A stretch of 64,000 nt of DNA from Phoma sp. XZ068 (taxonomy: Eukaryota; Ascomycota; Dothideomycetes; Pleosporales; Didymellaceae), in assembly GCA_004835665.1 (NCBI GenBank), contig RBKR01000009.1, positions 806,001-870,000 of the forward strand, in the 5' to 3' direction. Numbering within the stretch: the first letter of the stretch is position 1; the number at the start of each line of letters is the position of its first letter. The notes under the pieces are model-generated. The model worked only from the letters and a program-made list of their open reading frames with translations, made no database searches and was not told the DNA's origin. A program made the translations under genes and the position numbers. Positions 23,522-35,096 of the stretch are shown here, in pieces.

Positions 23522-25464
23522 ATGGCGACAAGAACAGTACCTGCGTCGGTAACACGACAATTGCTCGCAACTTCGCGTGCCACACGTCTGCCTGCTCGAT
23601 CTTTCGCATGCGCAGCATCACGAACACGAACCGCCACCGAATCCTTCCGTCCCACCGTTCGAATCGCTGGCCAAAGAAGAGCTTTCTCGACCACGCCACG
23701 AGCACGGTTGGCCACCGAAGATGACTCCTTTGACCCGAAATCAGCGGAGCGCGAGGTTGATGAGGTCGATGTTCTCATCGTAGGCGGAGGACCGGCTGGT
23801 CTATCAGCCGCCATCAAGCTGAAGCAGATTGCGAATGCGGCAGGGAACGAGGACTTCCGGGTGCTGCTACTCGAGAAGTCAGGTGAATTGGGCGACCACA
23901 TTGTGTCTGGCAATGTCATTGAACCGTCTGCCCTGGACGAATTGCTGCCAGACTGGAAATCGGAGGAAAATGTAAACCGTTTCGCCGATATCACGCCTGC
24001 GAAGGAGGACCGTATGCGCTTCCTCACGAAGACCGGCTCAATCCCCCTCCCAAAGCCACCGCAGATGAACAACCATGGCAACTACATCATCAGTCTAAAC
24101 CAGATGGTAAAATGGCTCGGTGAGCGTGCAGAGGAAGTCGGCGTAGAAGTGTACCCAGGATTTGCGGCTTCGGAGATTCTGTACAACCATGAAGGTGTGG
24201 TCAAGGGTGTGGCGACCAATGACCTCGGTATCTCGCGCGAAGGCAAGGCCAAGGACTCATTCGAACGCGGTATGGAGTTTCACGCTCGCGTGACCCTTCT
24301 TGGAGAAGGCTGCCACGGCAGTCTGTCGAAGCAGGTTATTAAGAAGTATGATTTGAGGCGAGACAGCCAGCACCAGACGTATGGTCTTGGTATCAAGGAG
24401 GTTTGGGAGATTCAGCCCGAGAAGTTCAAGTCCGGCCAGATCACCCACACAATGGGTTATCCCTTGCCAAAGGACACTTACGGCGGTGGCTGGATGTACC
24501 ACTTTGGTGATAACCTGGTCAGTATCGGTCTTGTCGTTGGTCTCGATTACCCCAACCCATGGCTGGCACCATATGGCGAGTTCCAGAAGATGAAGCACCA
24601 CCCGGTGTACAAGGATGTTTTGGAAGGTGGCAAGTGCATTTCATATGGTGCGAGGACCCTGATTGAGGGCGGCTTCCAATCGATTCCAAAGCTGGCTTTC
24701 CCTGGCGGCGCCCTTCTCGGAGACTCGGCGGGTTTTGTTAATGTACCCAAGATTAAGGGTACCCATACAGCGATGCGGTCCGGGATGCTAGCTGCAGAAG
24801 CGACCTGGGATGCACTGCAAGGAAACACAGACGGTGGCACAGTCTTCCTGTATGACTATGAAGATAAGATGAGGAAGTCGTCAGTCTGGTCAGAACTAAA
24901 GCAGGTCCGCAACATGCGGCCTTCTTTCCACACCGCGCTAGGTTTATACGGAGGCGTGCTATACTCTGGTCTCGAGGCTTACGTCTTCCGTGGCAAGACA
25001 CCATGGACGCTGAAGCACGGCCTGCCCGATCACGCTGCTACCAAGACTGCAGACCAGTACGAGAAGATCGAGTATCCCAAACCTGACGGCAAGATTAGCT
25101 TCGACATTCTCACGAGCGTCAGCCGTAGTGGCACAAATCATGAAGAGGACCAGCCATGCCATCTACAGGTCAAGGACTGGGATGCGCATGCGCAGAAGGA
25201 GTGGCCCAAATATAAGGGTGTCGAGAACCGGTTCTGCCCAGCTGGCGTGTACGAGTATGTTGAAGACGACAGCAAGGAGCTGGGCGTCAGATTCCAAATC
25301 AACGCCCAGAAGTAAGTACCTTAACTTCACAACCTCCGTTTTCGCAAGGCTGACAACTCTCTAGCTGCGTCCACTGCAAGACCTGCGATATCAAAGTACC
25401 CGGCCAGGACATTAACTGGCAGACTCCACAGGGTGGTGAGGGACCGAAGTACGTCCTCACCTGA
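23522..25464 (+). CDS. Electron transfer flavoprotein-ubiquinone oxidoreductase, mitochondrial
   Basis: Exons 23522-25311 and 25365-25464 encode 629 aa. The first 65 residues are Arg/Ser/Ala-rich, a mitochondrial presequence. An FAD Rossmann motif follows (VLIVGGGPAGLSAAIKL). The body matches ETF-QO, with GDSAGFVNVPKIKGTHTAMRSG in the FAD and quinone part. The 4Fe-4S cluster cysteines are split by the intron: RFCPAGVYE ends exon 1 and NCVHCKTCDIK opens exon 2, so the short second exon is essential. The enzyme sits on the inner membrane and passes electrons from acyl-CoA dehydrogenases, through ETF, to ubiquinone. Two CCTCGG sites upstream suggest fatty-acid induction. Confidence 0.96.
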
Positions 25465-26330
25465 AGGCTGCAAGTCGATGATGAAAAAGTAAAAATCGTT
25501 CTCTCTGGCCTAAACTAGCGCCGCGTTTGTTATAGATGTGTATATTAGGCAGCGCGCAATTGTATATACCCGTTCTCCCTGCAACTTATTGCCGCCCAAC
25601 GATGAAGCCGAGTCGCCCAAGCACCCAGTGATCTGACATTACGCGCAAGCATTTCGCAAACTCAACCTCCAAAAATATCGACAAAAGTCTATATGGGATG
25701 TTTGCAGCAGCCACTGTAGCCTGACTGTGGACCAGCTCTCCCATAACATACAATGTTGAAGGCTGAGGGCTGTTCCTCTTGCGACCACGTGACGTGCCAA
25801 GGCGTAGCTTGGCTTCGAGCGCTGAGCGCGCGCCTCCCTCCATTCCAGCATCACTCACCCACCGTTTCCGGGCTGCAATCTCAAATCCCGCTGCCCGCTC
25901 ATCTCTATCCCATTTTCGCTACCGCAGCATTTGCGTGTAGTGCTCGAATTACCGGACCCGAACGCGCACGACTGCAACAAGCCGTCGCGCATTACCCTCT
26001 CCAGGTCTTCAAAGTCTCAGGTTCCCTGTGAAGGCCGCCTTCTCGCATCCAACAGTAGGACTCCCCGCGCCACCGCTCAGCTCCCCAAAGGTACGACCAG
26101 TCGCCTACTGTCTTGTGTCCGCTGGCCGTCTATCCGTGCGCTTCACTGGTTTCTGTCGCGCGCAGCCTTGGCCGCTGGTTTTACTATCGCATGCTTCCTG
26201 TCCGTGTCCTTCGCAATGGCATGCCAAACTCAGACTTGTTCCCCGGTTGTTCTCATATTCGTCGACATGCGCTCACTCTCCTCACCAGGCTAGGTTCTTA
26301 GCAGGATACAGCTATACAGCAGCTACCACC
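25465..26330. other. Intergenic, 0.87 kb
   Basis: No supported gene. The right side holds the promoter and probably a long CT-rich 5' UTR of the RNA-binding protein gene; the frame open from 26028 merely runs into its first exon. Confidence 0.5.
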
Positions 26331-27666
26331 ATGACCGAGGTATCATCTACACGCCTTTACTTGGGCAACCTTCCCCGCAATGCCACCAAGGCAGAAGTCG
26401 AAGGCCACTTCCAGACCCATGGCACTGGCGAGATCACTGAGATCAAGCTTATGAATGGCTTTGGCTTCATCGAGTACAAGGATGCCATGGACGCGCGTGA
26501 CGTCGTTCCTGGTAAGCTACGGGTTATTGTTCTGTGACGGATTTTGCTAACAACACGTACAGCTTTCCGTACGTATATACTGCTGGCGATACAGCTGGCT
26601 TGTCGAGCATATGCCTGACTTCTATAGATGGTTCTGACTTCATGGGCGAGCGCCTGATCGTCCAATTTGCGCGTGGATCCCGCCGCAACGAGAACTTCAC
26701 TCCTCACGAGCGTGTCCCTCCGCGCCCTCGTCGCACTCCCTACCGGATGAGAATCACAAACCTTCCGGTGGAGACCAGCTGGCAGGTTAGACACCCCGAC
26801 TGTTGGATTTCCCCTGTCCCCAGTTAGGCCCAACACCAGGTCCTGGAACGTCAATGGCTTTGTTTTTTGCGTGCTTCCTGTACCCCACACAACTGGATTG
26901 GACTCGGCCTAACCTCGATGTATAGGACCTGAAGGACTTTGCCCGCCAATCTGGACTGGACGTCGTCTACTCCGAAGTTGGTCGCGAGCGCGATGGTACT
27001 GGGTACGCATATGCATTTAGTCTCGTCGGGCAACTTCGCTAATCAGTGCCTAGTTTTGTCGAGTATGAGACGGCCGCCGACTTGAAGACCGCCGTTGAGA
27101 AGCTGGACCGCCGTGAGTTTAAAGGTCAGGAGGTTACCTGCACCCAAGACATCTCCGACCCACCTCCACCCCCTCCTTTCAAGCCAAGGGCTCCTTACGG
27201 GGGCCCTGGTGGTCCTGATGACAGGGGCCGTGATAGGTACCGATCTCGCTCGCCCATGGGCCGCCGTGGCGGTGGCTACCCTCCCGCTCCGTATGATGAT
27301 TACTACGATCGCCGCGGTCCTCCTCGTGGTTACAGCCCTCGCCGGGATGACTACCGTCGCCGTACCCCGCCGCGCGAATTCTATGACAGACGTGAGGGAG
27401 GATATGGTCGCTCGCCGCCTCGTGGCCGCATGGCGCCTGATGAGTATGGCCCACCGCGCGCTCGCTACCCTGACGATCCTTACGATGCCAGGGCCGGCCC
27501 ACCACCTCGTCGCTACGATGACCCCTACATGAACGGCGGTGGCAGTCGTCCTTACGACGGTGGTCGTCCTCCTTCTCCTCGTGGCGCACGCCCTCGAAGC
27601 CCAGGAGGCCGCCCACCTTATGATGCTCCGCCGGCTGGTGACTACCCGCCTCGTGGACGTTACTAG
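26331..27666 (+). CDS. SR-like RNA-binding protein with two RRMs and an Arg-rich tail
   Basis: Five exons: 26331-26511, a 6-nt exon 26563-26568, 26628-26785, 26926-27002 and 27054-27666, giving 344 aa. RRM1 (about 8-78) has RNP2 RLYLGNLP and RNP1-like GFGFIEY. RRM2 (about 95-165) begins RMRITNLPVETSW and has GFVEYETAADLKTAVEKL. The tail from about 170 is rich in Arg, Pro, Gly, Tyr and Asp, with RSRSP and DDYYDRRGPPRGYSPRRDDY-type repeats, as in Npl3/Srp-type proteins. Likely nuclear-cytoplasmic, acting in splicing and mRNA export. The 6-nt exon supplies Ala-Phe and the first base of His in VVPAFHGSDF, the form I recall for fungal homologues. Skipping it would also keep frame. Confidence 0.9.
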
Positions 27667-28557
27667 AAGTAAATCTCTCTCTTGTGCGCAGGCTTCGGCG
27701 TGTCTTGTACAGCGCTTATAGAATCAGATCCCGGACCGCCTTCCGACGGAAAGTCACAGCGATTGACGGATGTGTGGAATAAAGTGTATACGACACCTGG
27801 ATGAGACTGCTTCTACTGTTTCCTTAACTCGGACGGATTTTTGACAGGCTTTATTTGGATCCATTTGTGTATTTCTTCTGGCCCCTTGCATGGTTGTGGT
27901 TTGGCTGGCTGCGCGACATGTGAAGCTTAGGCAGCCTTCTGCGGACCGTTCAAAGTATGCCCTGCCAGGGTCTTTACGCACCTAAAAGTTATTGTATTGG
28001 GTGCATGACGGGCTTCTGCTTTTCGCTATTAATGGATTATGCTTGGTATGTACATTAGTTCCCAGCTATGAGTATACACGCGCTTCGCTGCACGCGGAGA
28101 AGCTGGGTCAATGAATATGGTTGCACGATAACGTGGTCGTTTGTGGACACCAGGTGTTACCTGTTGATGCAGACAACGCTCAGTGACGCGCAGCGGGCTA
28201 TATTTCTTCAGAGTTAAGATGAAAGGAGCCTGATATTCTACACCCACAGGATGACAGACTTTAAACGAACAAGGACTATCGAGTTGGTGATGTTCCTACC
28301 GCATTCTACTGTATAGTCGCGTGACCTGCTGTCTCCGTTGCCTACTTGCAGCGAGCGAGGCGCTGAAGGTTTGTGGGTATGGGATGGTTCTTTCACCTCG
28401 ACTCCAAACTCCAACTTACTATAAAACCGTGCTCTCCATCTCCCCTCAACAGCCACCACGTCTTCGCCGCATTTCTCACTAGCTATTGACCCTACCTTCG
28501 TGCGTAAGTCTTCCTCAATCCTCGCAATCGTGTACTGACCTTTCTAGTCAGATACCG
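27667..28557. other. Intergenic, 0.89 kb
   Basis: No gene seen. It contains the 3' flank of the RNA-binding gene and, at its right end, the promoter of the next gene. That promoter has a TATAAAA box at 28420-28426 and a probable 5' UTR intron (donor GTAAGT near 28504, acceptor TTTCTAG near 28547). Confidence 0.5.
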
Positions 28558-29034
28558 ATGGCTCGTCGGGAGAACACTATTTTGAATAAGACGCTTGGTC
28601 ATACAGAGCGCACTCTCATGTCCACACCTTCCAAGGCCTCTGAGCCTGCCTTAGAATTTGCTTTCAAGATCTTCGACGACGAGGGAAGGCACAAAATGTC
28701 GCGGCACTTTGCTGTACCGTTGTCAGATGCAGATTATCATGACCTCAATGATGAGAATCTCAACACTTCCCAGCGCAGCAAGCCAACGTCCAAATTCATC
28801 AATAAGCCGACCATCAAAAGCGACACTACCTCTTCAAGCAAACGCAAACCTCTGGCCGACGTCACTCAAGAGAAGGTTGGTCGACTTCGTTCCACATCTG
28901 ACCTCCTGGCTCGAATCGCAAGCCTTGAGGACGATCTCAGTTTCTCAGAGGAGCAGAACAAGAAGCTGAGGGGCGATATTGTGGCGTACCAGGATGCACT
29001 TCACCAGGCCGACAAGGATGCGGGCTACTTCTGA
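28558..29034 (+). CDS. Small fungal protein with C-terminal coiled coil, function unknown
   Basis: A single coding exon of 158 aa starting MARRENTILNKTLGHTERTL. The start at 28558 is preferred over upstream open sequence because a probable 5' UTR intron ends just before it. The middle is Ser/Thr/Lys-rich and disordered, with a KRKPLADVTQ stretch reminiscent of cell-cycle proteins, though too short to assign. The last 45 residues (LLARIASLEDDLSFSEEQNKKL) form a heptad-like coiled coil. A TATA box lies about 135 bp upstream. No family is recognised. Confidence 0.6.
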   Translation: MARRENTILNKTLGHTERTLMSTPSKASEPALEFAFKIFDDEGRHKMSRHFAVPLSDADYHDLNDENLNTSQRSKPTSKFINKPTIKSDTTSSSKRKPLADVTQEKVGRLRSTSDLLARIASLEDDLSFSEEQNKKLRGDIVAYQDALHQADKDAGYF

Positions 29035-29692
29035 GCTCAGGCATACATGTCGTATGTGCAATGATAGTCTTTGTCACCTGCTGTGCCTCAGACTGGTGAG
29101 GAGTCCAAATCATGAGTTCAGGCATTACTACGTCAGCTAGATTAGGACTTGGTCTTGGAGGTGGAGAAGTTAGCGTTGACGACACCCGACTCCGATTAAG
29201 ATGAAATGATATGAGAACTGAATGTTTACATTTGCACCTGTGTTTGCTTATCTTGTGCATGCCTCCCTTCCCTTTCAGACGCGTCGGTGCTAGCGCGGCG
29301 CCACCTGTTCGTTTGGAACCAACCTCGCGTCCCGGTACCAACGGACACTGATTACTAGCAGTCTCACCCCATCGCTACTATCACTATTAGCATGCATAGA
29401 TACTGTCTGTGATAGAAAGACATCCTCATTAACTGGGGACGCGCCATACGTATCAAGTGATACAGCCTTGTTACCCTTAGGCTGTACGCGTGCACCGACA
29501 CCACTCGAACGCTCCCCAGCCACAGTCGAGAGTCTCAGACATTCTCTCGTCGTCTTTGTTGTCTCACACACTCTCTTCATCTTCACCTCAAGTTCAATAA
29601 AAACGGACATTGCACTCTCGCTTCAACTTCCGGTAACTCAGCTTCACGATACTTCACTTTCATACCAACAATTTCCTCTACTCCCCATCGCC
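29035..29692. other. Intergenic, 0.66 kb
   Basis: No supported gene; small open frames on both strands only. The right end is the promoter and 5' UTR of the first tandem paralogue. Confidence 0.5.
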
Positions 29693-30793
29693 ATGGAGTC
29701 ATCAGAGGGTCAGCTTGCGCTGATTAGTGTGTGGGCTAATTGCACGGACTTCGAGATCGATACCACCAAATCTCCAAAAGCCAACTTCGCAGGTCTAGCA
29801 AAGGCACAAGGGTGGATTGGAGGTGATGCAAACTGGCGGCTGCATTGGGAGGCATGCTTCAAGGAGCGTTATTTGTTCGGCCGTTGTGGTGAGTAGATCA
29901 TGTAGCCAGCTTGATCTCGAAGACTTACAAGGCTCGTTGCTAACAACAGATAGAAGGCTCTGCAAACCCCACAATCCCGGTCACGACACTAGGTTTGGTG
30001 GAGCACTCTCGCCGACGACTCTCAAGCAGCTCTAACGTTTCTACTGGATCTGCAGGCTCGGATTTTTCCCTGCTCTCAGCGGCTCCTAGCATCCAGTCTC
30101 TCGACACCAACGGCTCAATCATCGGAGGTATCGTCCTTGGGTTTGAGTCTGTGTCACTTGAAAGCACGGGGAATGCACGACCCCAGGCTTCCACTAATGA
30201 AACCCAACATTCCACGTTTGCTGCACAAAGCACGACATCAGTAGCACAGTCCATCGCCGAAAATGATGGGCAGTCCCCTCCCAAGGCCAGTCCATTCTGG
30301 TATCAGTACCCTGGATTCGAACCAGATCCACGCGCTCCTTTCAAACATGAGCTTGGCCGACTGTGCAGGCATGTGGGTGCAACGACTAAGAAGGGGAGAA
30401 AAGATCTACAGACTGAAGCGCTCACCGCGGAGATCAAATATCATTATGGTGCCTCCATGAGCAAGCTAGATCGCTGGCAAGAGCTATGTGAAGAAGTTGG
30501 CATCGAGAAAATTCCGACCTCAATCACGCAGTGCCAGAAGGTACGTACAGTTCGAGTCTCCCAGTTCAACGCCTTTCGCGAACACTGAGAGCATTGCTGA
30601 TATGCATCAGGTCCTGAAACCGGTCTTTGTCAACCTCTTCAACCTGGTTGATCACCGCCGAAACCCAGACCTTAAGGTACTACGTTTCCAGTCGTATGGC
30701 GAGTTCAACAAGTTCACACGCAAAGGACATGAGTTTCCACGGAACTGCGCAAAGCAAGAAGGGTTCATCAAAGTCCTGCTGAAGAAGATGTAG
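29693..30793 (+). CDS. Fungal-specific protein A of a tandem pair (WQELC/VNLFNL domain)
   Basis: Exons 29693-29888, 29954-30540 and 30611-30793 encode 321 aa. A short N-terminal block (1-65) is followed by a Ser/Thr-rich disordered stretch (about 70-200). A conserved C-terminal domain follows, from EIKYHYGASMSKLDRWQELC to GFIKVLLKKM. The same domain, including a phase-0 intron directly after the CQK/CKK residues, occurs in the next gene, so the two arose by duplication. I know this arrangement only from uncharacterised ascomycete proteins. No catalytic motif, signal peptide or membrane segment is visible; cytosolic or nuclear location is a guess. Confidence 0.72.
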
Positions 30794-31477
30794 GGGTTCC
30801 TGTCAGATGTGCTGTCTGAAGCCAACAGAGCATCAATCGATCTGAGACACAACCCATGATCTAGTCAACGAATATGACGACTGGTGTCATGCATTTGAAG
30901 TTTACATAGCGACGGAGTTTTAGGGTGCAAGGCGTAAATTCGTGTTTAGAGGCCTTATGAAACTTCCATCGGCTTCTACACATGAATCATCAGCGAATGT
31001 CGTTGCAGGTTCCTCCATCACCTGCCATAGCTGCTGTTTTTAATGAACGAACTTGCTTTCACGTTTCATGCTGATTTTTCGGATGTATGCGTAATTGAAG
31101 TGATATTCGCACTTCTGTGCGTCATGCAACCTCCAAATGTCCGTTTAGGCAAATACTTCCAAGCTGCCAAACGATATAACTTACGGAGTGGGGCTATTTG
31201 TTCCTCAATTGCGCAGTCGTAACTTACTGCCCCAAACCCCATGCCACAATGAAAACGAAGGCAGCGGACGTTCCAGACTGATGTTGAGGGTTCCACCACG
31301 CCGCATGAGCCTTCACAGCATTGCACAGCATCAATTCGCTGAGCCGTACTAAGCCACTGCTTGGCGGTTGCAACAGATATATCTTAAGTTCGCCATCTGC
31401 TCTTCACTATTCTATAGTATCGCTGTATACTGCACGGCATTAAAGTTTAGCGACTATAATCTTGATATACAGATCAG
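30794..31477. other. Intergenic between the tandem paralogues
   Basis: No gene seen. The spacing of 0.68 kb is enough for separate promoters. Confidence 0.5.
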
Positions 31478-32177
31478 ATGGCTGACCAAAATCGTATTGG
31501 TGCTGGCGGAATACGTGAGTCTGAGAAACTTGATGACTAGCAACTCGCTGATGATTATGAGATCATGGTATATCACTCTCTGCTGCGGTTGTCCCAGAGA
31601 TCACCGTCTCGCCAGCATCAAGCCACCAACCAACGCCTGAGGATAGCGATTCTAGTTCTTTGAGCGACAATGTTGGCTATTTCGCGCAGCATGGCATCAC
31701 AGCCGGTCCCAAAGATGATTTCAACTCCATGTTCAATCGACTAGCCGTCACTGAAGGCCTGTCGAAAAGCCAACGCAAGAAGCGTCGCCATGAAGCTATC
31801 GCAGGCGAGATCGATGCAATATATGGTACTGACACGACCAAGCTGGAGAAGTGGCAGGAGCTGTGTCGCGACGTCATGATCGAGCCTGTTCCACCGTCAA
31901 TTACCAAGTGCAAGAAAGTATGTACCTACATCGCAGATGTGATCATGAGCCGTTGTTAATCCTACACGTCTAGGCTTTAAGCGCAGTCTACGTCAACCTC
32001 GTGAACCTTATCAACCACCGTCGCAACCGTAGTGTCAGGGTTATTCTCTTTCCAAGCTACCAGGAATTCCGGACTTGGACGCTCGGCGGTAAGAGGGATG
32101 GTGACCGCATCTTCCCGAAGAAGTTGGCGAAGGAAGAAGGTTTCATCAAAGCGCTTCTTAAAGAATTGCATCTCTGA
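31478..32177 (+). CDS. Fungal-specific protein B of a tandem pair (WQELC/VNLVNL domain)
   Basis: Exons 31478-31514, 31562-31917 and 31974-32177 give 198 aa starting MADQNRIGAGGI. The 37-nt first exon is inferred, as it restores an ATG, phase and a GTGAGT donor. The rest is well supported by similarity to the neighbouring gene: EIDAIYGTDTTKLEKWQELC, PPSITKCKK, VYVNLVNLINHRRN and EEGFIKALLKEL align block by block. It lacks the long Ser/Thr-rich insert of protein A. Function unknown. Confidence 0.68.
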
Positions 32178-33054
32178 TTCCCACCCGAGTTTAGCTTGGA
32201 GGATGAGCACAGCCTATAAAGTTTTTCTTTCCAAGACCGGTGCTCGAGATTCATATGCGTGTAATTTCATAAACCTAAATGAGACCTTTGGAAGTCTTCA
32301 AGCAATGGAGTATGGGTTCTCTAGGTAATGTGATGTATGCTATACTACATCTAGTGTGCATGTGATGGTCACTGGAACGCTTGTGGATGTACACGAACAC
32401 CAGAATCTTATCCACATGATTCGTGATCGCGTATTGGAGGCGTTCGCAATCAATCTCCACACCCCTCAAGCGTGTCTTGTCGCGGACCCCTCCGGAAGGA
32501 TGATCGAACACCATTTGGCTTGTGATTCCATCTTATCGAGCCTAATCGCCAATTAATGGTCCAATCAACACCCGTCGTCATCGTTGTCCGGGGATATAGT
32601 GTGAGCATAATACCCCATCCGGCTAGCACCCCTCGCATTTGAAACCAAACTCCAGGGGCGTTTCAGCTGTCAGTTGCGGCGCCTCGAACGGATGCCGAAC
32701 GCCAACCATCCCATACATAATGTACCCGGATGCGCGTCCCTCGAGGAGGGATTTGTGCGACCAAATGTTCTTAACTTGAAATTCTTCTTATCGTCGTTCC
32801 TTTGCGTTGACGCAATCAGTTGCAGTGAGTCGTGTAACACTACCGAGTACATCAACCACGCTGGTATCTAGCTCGTCCAATTGCTTTTTCGGCCTGAGCT
32901 GCACGCTGCACGCGACATTACACCGCTTGCGATATATCGCACAAGATACAATCTTGCTTCCCGAGTTCCATTCGGTCCTAATTACACTATCTCTACTATC
33001 TCTACCGGACCCCGCTTCGCCATTCTCTACAATCCGAGCAATATCTAGGCCAAC
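32178..33054. other. Intergenic, 0.88 kb
   Basis: No supported gene on either strand. Confidence 0.5.
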
Positions 33055-33663
33055 ATGTGGATTCTTGACTTCGCTTCGAAAGTTGGATTCTTTATCTCAT
33101 ACGTCCTCACATTCTTTTTGGCGCTCGAGGTCCTAAGGCTAGTTTGCACAGATGCAAACAAGCGGGAAGCGGAAAAACTGCTAGATGCATATACGCGAGG
33201 CCGAGAGCAGGAGAAGAAGCAGGAGAGCTGCAAGCTCTCGGTCGAAGAGCTGGAGCATGAGTTGGAGACCTACTCTGTTGTAAATGAGCAGGTACAAACA
33301 CCGCAAACGCCGCATCGCCGCATCCAGAGGACAGTGCTACACCGCACACCTACGTCCGAGAAGACGCTTGTCAGCGAAGAGAAAGAGAAGAGGAAGCGTT
33401 CGCAAACACCGACACGCCGACTCCGCAAACGAAGCGACACACTGACCTCGACGGGTACTTCTGACTCTCGTCAGTCGTCACGATCGAAGAGCTCAACCGG
33501 TACTTCCGAGTCCAGACGTTCCTCAAGATCCCATCGCGACAGCTCGCCTGAATCGACCACCTCAAAGTCATCGAGCCGACATGCCAGCCCGGGGTTTAGG
33601 AGAAGCAAGGATGCTCAGGGGGCTTCGTTGTCGTTGCATCGGTTGCTGAGGCAGAAGGTTTGA
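33055..33663 (+). CDS. Single-pass membrane protein with Ser/Arg-rich tail, function unknown
   Basis: One exon of 202 aa. An N-terminal hydrophobic helix (VGFFISYVLTFFLALEVLRLV, about 10-30) acts as signal anchor. A charged helix follows (ANKREAEKLLDAYTRGREQEKKQES), then a disordered region with many Thr-Pro, Ser-Arg and Arg-Arg-Ser motifs, likely phosphorylated. The upstream sequence (CAACATGTGG) fits a start. I do not recognise the family. It converges with the gene at 34041-35096. Confidence 0.62.
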   Translation: MWILDFASKVGFFISYVLTFFLALEVLRLVCTDANKREAEKLLDAYTRGREQEKKQESCKLSVEELEHELETYSVVNEQVQTPQTPHRRIQRTVLHRTPTSEKTLVSEEKEKRKRSQTPTRRLRKRSDTLTSTGTSDSRQSSRSKSSTGTSESRRSSRSHRDSSPESTTSKSSSRHASPGFRRSKDAQGASLSLHRLLRQKV

Positions 33664-34040
33664 CAGATTGCAGAGCAACTGGAAACATACGCACACAAGC
33701 GCCCTGGAGGCGATTTTACGATTTACGACATTATGACTTGGGCGTGGCGGCCGATCTAGCGTACGAGGTAGCTGTTGGAAGATACAGCTGATCATGTCTG
33801 GATGGGATGAAGCGAATGATGAAGATCATGGCCTCGGTATCCTTGAACGATTCTAGGGGTTTGGCGCAAAAAGATGCACTGCATGAGAACAAAGGGAACA
33901 GCATGAGGCTGTTTGCGCTGAATAGATGAAGCTTGCACTTAGCATATGATAGTTTGATCTCTGGAATGTCCAACGGTGACCTTTTTTGGGTATCATGATA
34001 AACAGATATGCAACGCAATGCAATGCAAATCAACAGCCAT
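33664..34040. other. Intergenic between convergent genes
   Basis: Shared 3' flank; nothing else seen. Confidence 0.5.
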
Positions 34041-35096
34041 CTACAAACCTGGCACACCCTGAAGGCCGCCAATCTCCCCACTGAACTTGTCCCAGTCAAC
34101 ACCTTGCTCTTCAAACATCTTCTTGACCTTCTCCGCAGCCGCAACCTGTTTTTCTTGAGTAAAGCCACCAGGGGAATTACTCTCATATTGGATCAGCTCC
34201 ACCCATCTGAAGAAGAGACTCTCCTTGCCCATGTCGGTGAGTTTATCCTTGATCGCGATGACCTTGTCTCTTGCCTCTTGTTCACTCGGCTCGCTGACGT
34301 CGAGGACACCACAATTCCAAACTGCCCACTGCCCTTCGCCCTTCTCTTTGTTGCCGACGAAAATGAGTACGCATTTCTTCAGCAACTCCGCAGCGATGTC
34401 CTTCTTGTCTAACAATTGCGTCGCAGCAATCATCCCGTAAAAGTCCAGGTCAAAGTCTCCATCCATCAGCAAATACCCCGTCTTCTCCTTAAGTCTCTGC
34501 TGATCAACAGCTGGCAAGATTCTTGTCTTGAAGAACGGGCTCTGCTCTCCAGCCTTGCCTGTGCTGCCTTCTGCCTCTCCCAGAAGATCTTTCGCGCCCC
34601 ACCCCCGACTCTGCCTGACATATATCTCCTCATCTCTAAACCCCACGGTCCATCGCCAGCGCACCGGATTTCCCGGCGCCTCGAGGAAGAACCCATATGG
34701 CCAAGGCGCGATAACCATGACCAGCATGTAGTCAATGACGAATGTGATCATGCGCTGCAAGACCTTCCAGATTAGGCCGCCCCATGTCTGCTCCGTATAG
34801 TATATCGTCGTGTTGTTCGAGTGCCCGAGCAGCGACGCTAAGATACTGTAGTAGAATGGGATGATGGCATAGGCACGCCAGGCGAGGATTGCGGCGATGA
34901 GCAGATTCAGGCCGACGGGTACGCTGAAGATGCGCTTCTTGAACCATGCGGGGTGCGTGTCGGTGTGGATTATATAAACGGTGGAGGGGTCGAAGGTCGA
35001 GAGGAGAGGGGCGAGGGAGGCATCAGCGGGCGAGAAGGGGGGTGGAATTGGCTTAGTGGTGGGTTTGGCCGTTTTTTGCTTCGACTTCGGCGGCAT
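34041..35096 (-). CDS. Conserved fungal membrane protein, function unknown
   Basis: A single exon of 351 aa. A Lys/Pro-rich N-terminus (MPPKSKQKTAKPTTKPIPPP) precedes a soluble stretch. Two or three membrane helices lie between about 55 and 155 (VPVGLNLLIAAILAW; IIPFYYSILASLLG; ITFVIDYMLVMVIAPW). A large soluble C-terminal domain (about 155-351) has many charged residues and a helical end (AAAEKVKKMFEEQGVDWDKF). The intact length and regular codon use support a real gene. Proteins of this plan are common in ascomycetes but uncharacterised as far as I know; an endomembrane location is likely. Confidence 0.72.
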   Translation of the reverse strand: MPPKSKQKTAKPTTKPIPPPFSPADASLAPLLSTFDPSTVYIIHTDTHPAWFKKRIFSVPVGLNLLIAAILAWRAYAIIPFYYSILASLLGHSNNTTIYYTEQTWGGLIWKVLQRMITFVIDYMLVMVIAPWPYGFFLEAPGNPVRWRWTVGFRDEEIYVRQSRGWGAKDLLGEAEGSTGKAGEQSPFFKTRILPAVDQQRLKEKTGYLLMDGDFDLDFYGMIAATQLLDKKDIAAELLKKCVLIFVGNKEKGEGQWAVWNCGVLDVSEPSEQEARDKVIAIKDKLTDMGKESLFFRWVELIQYESNSPGGFTQEKQVAAAEKVKKMFEEQGVDWDKFSGEIGGLQGVPGL

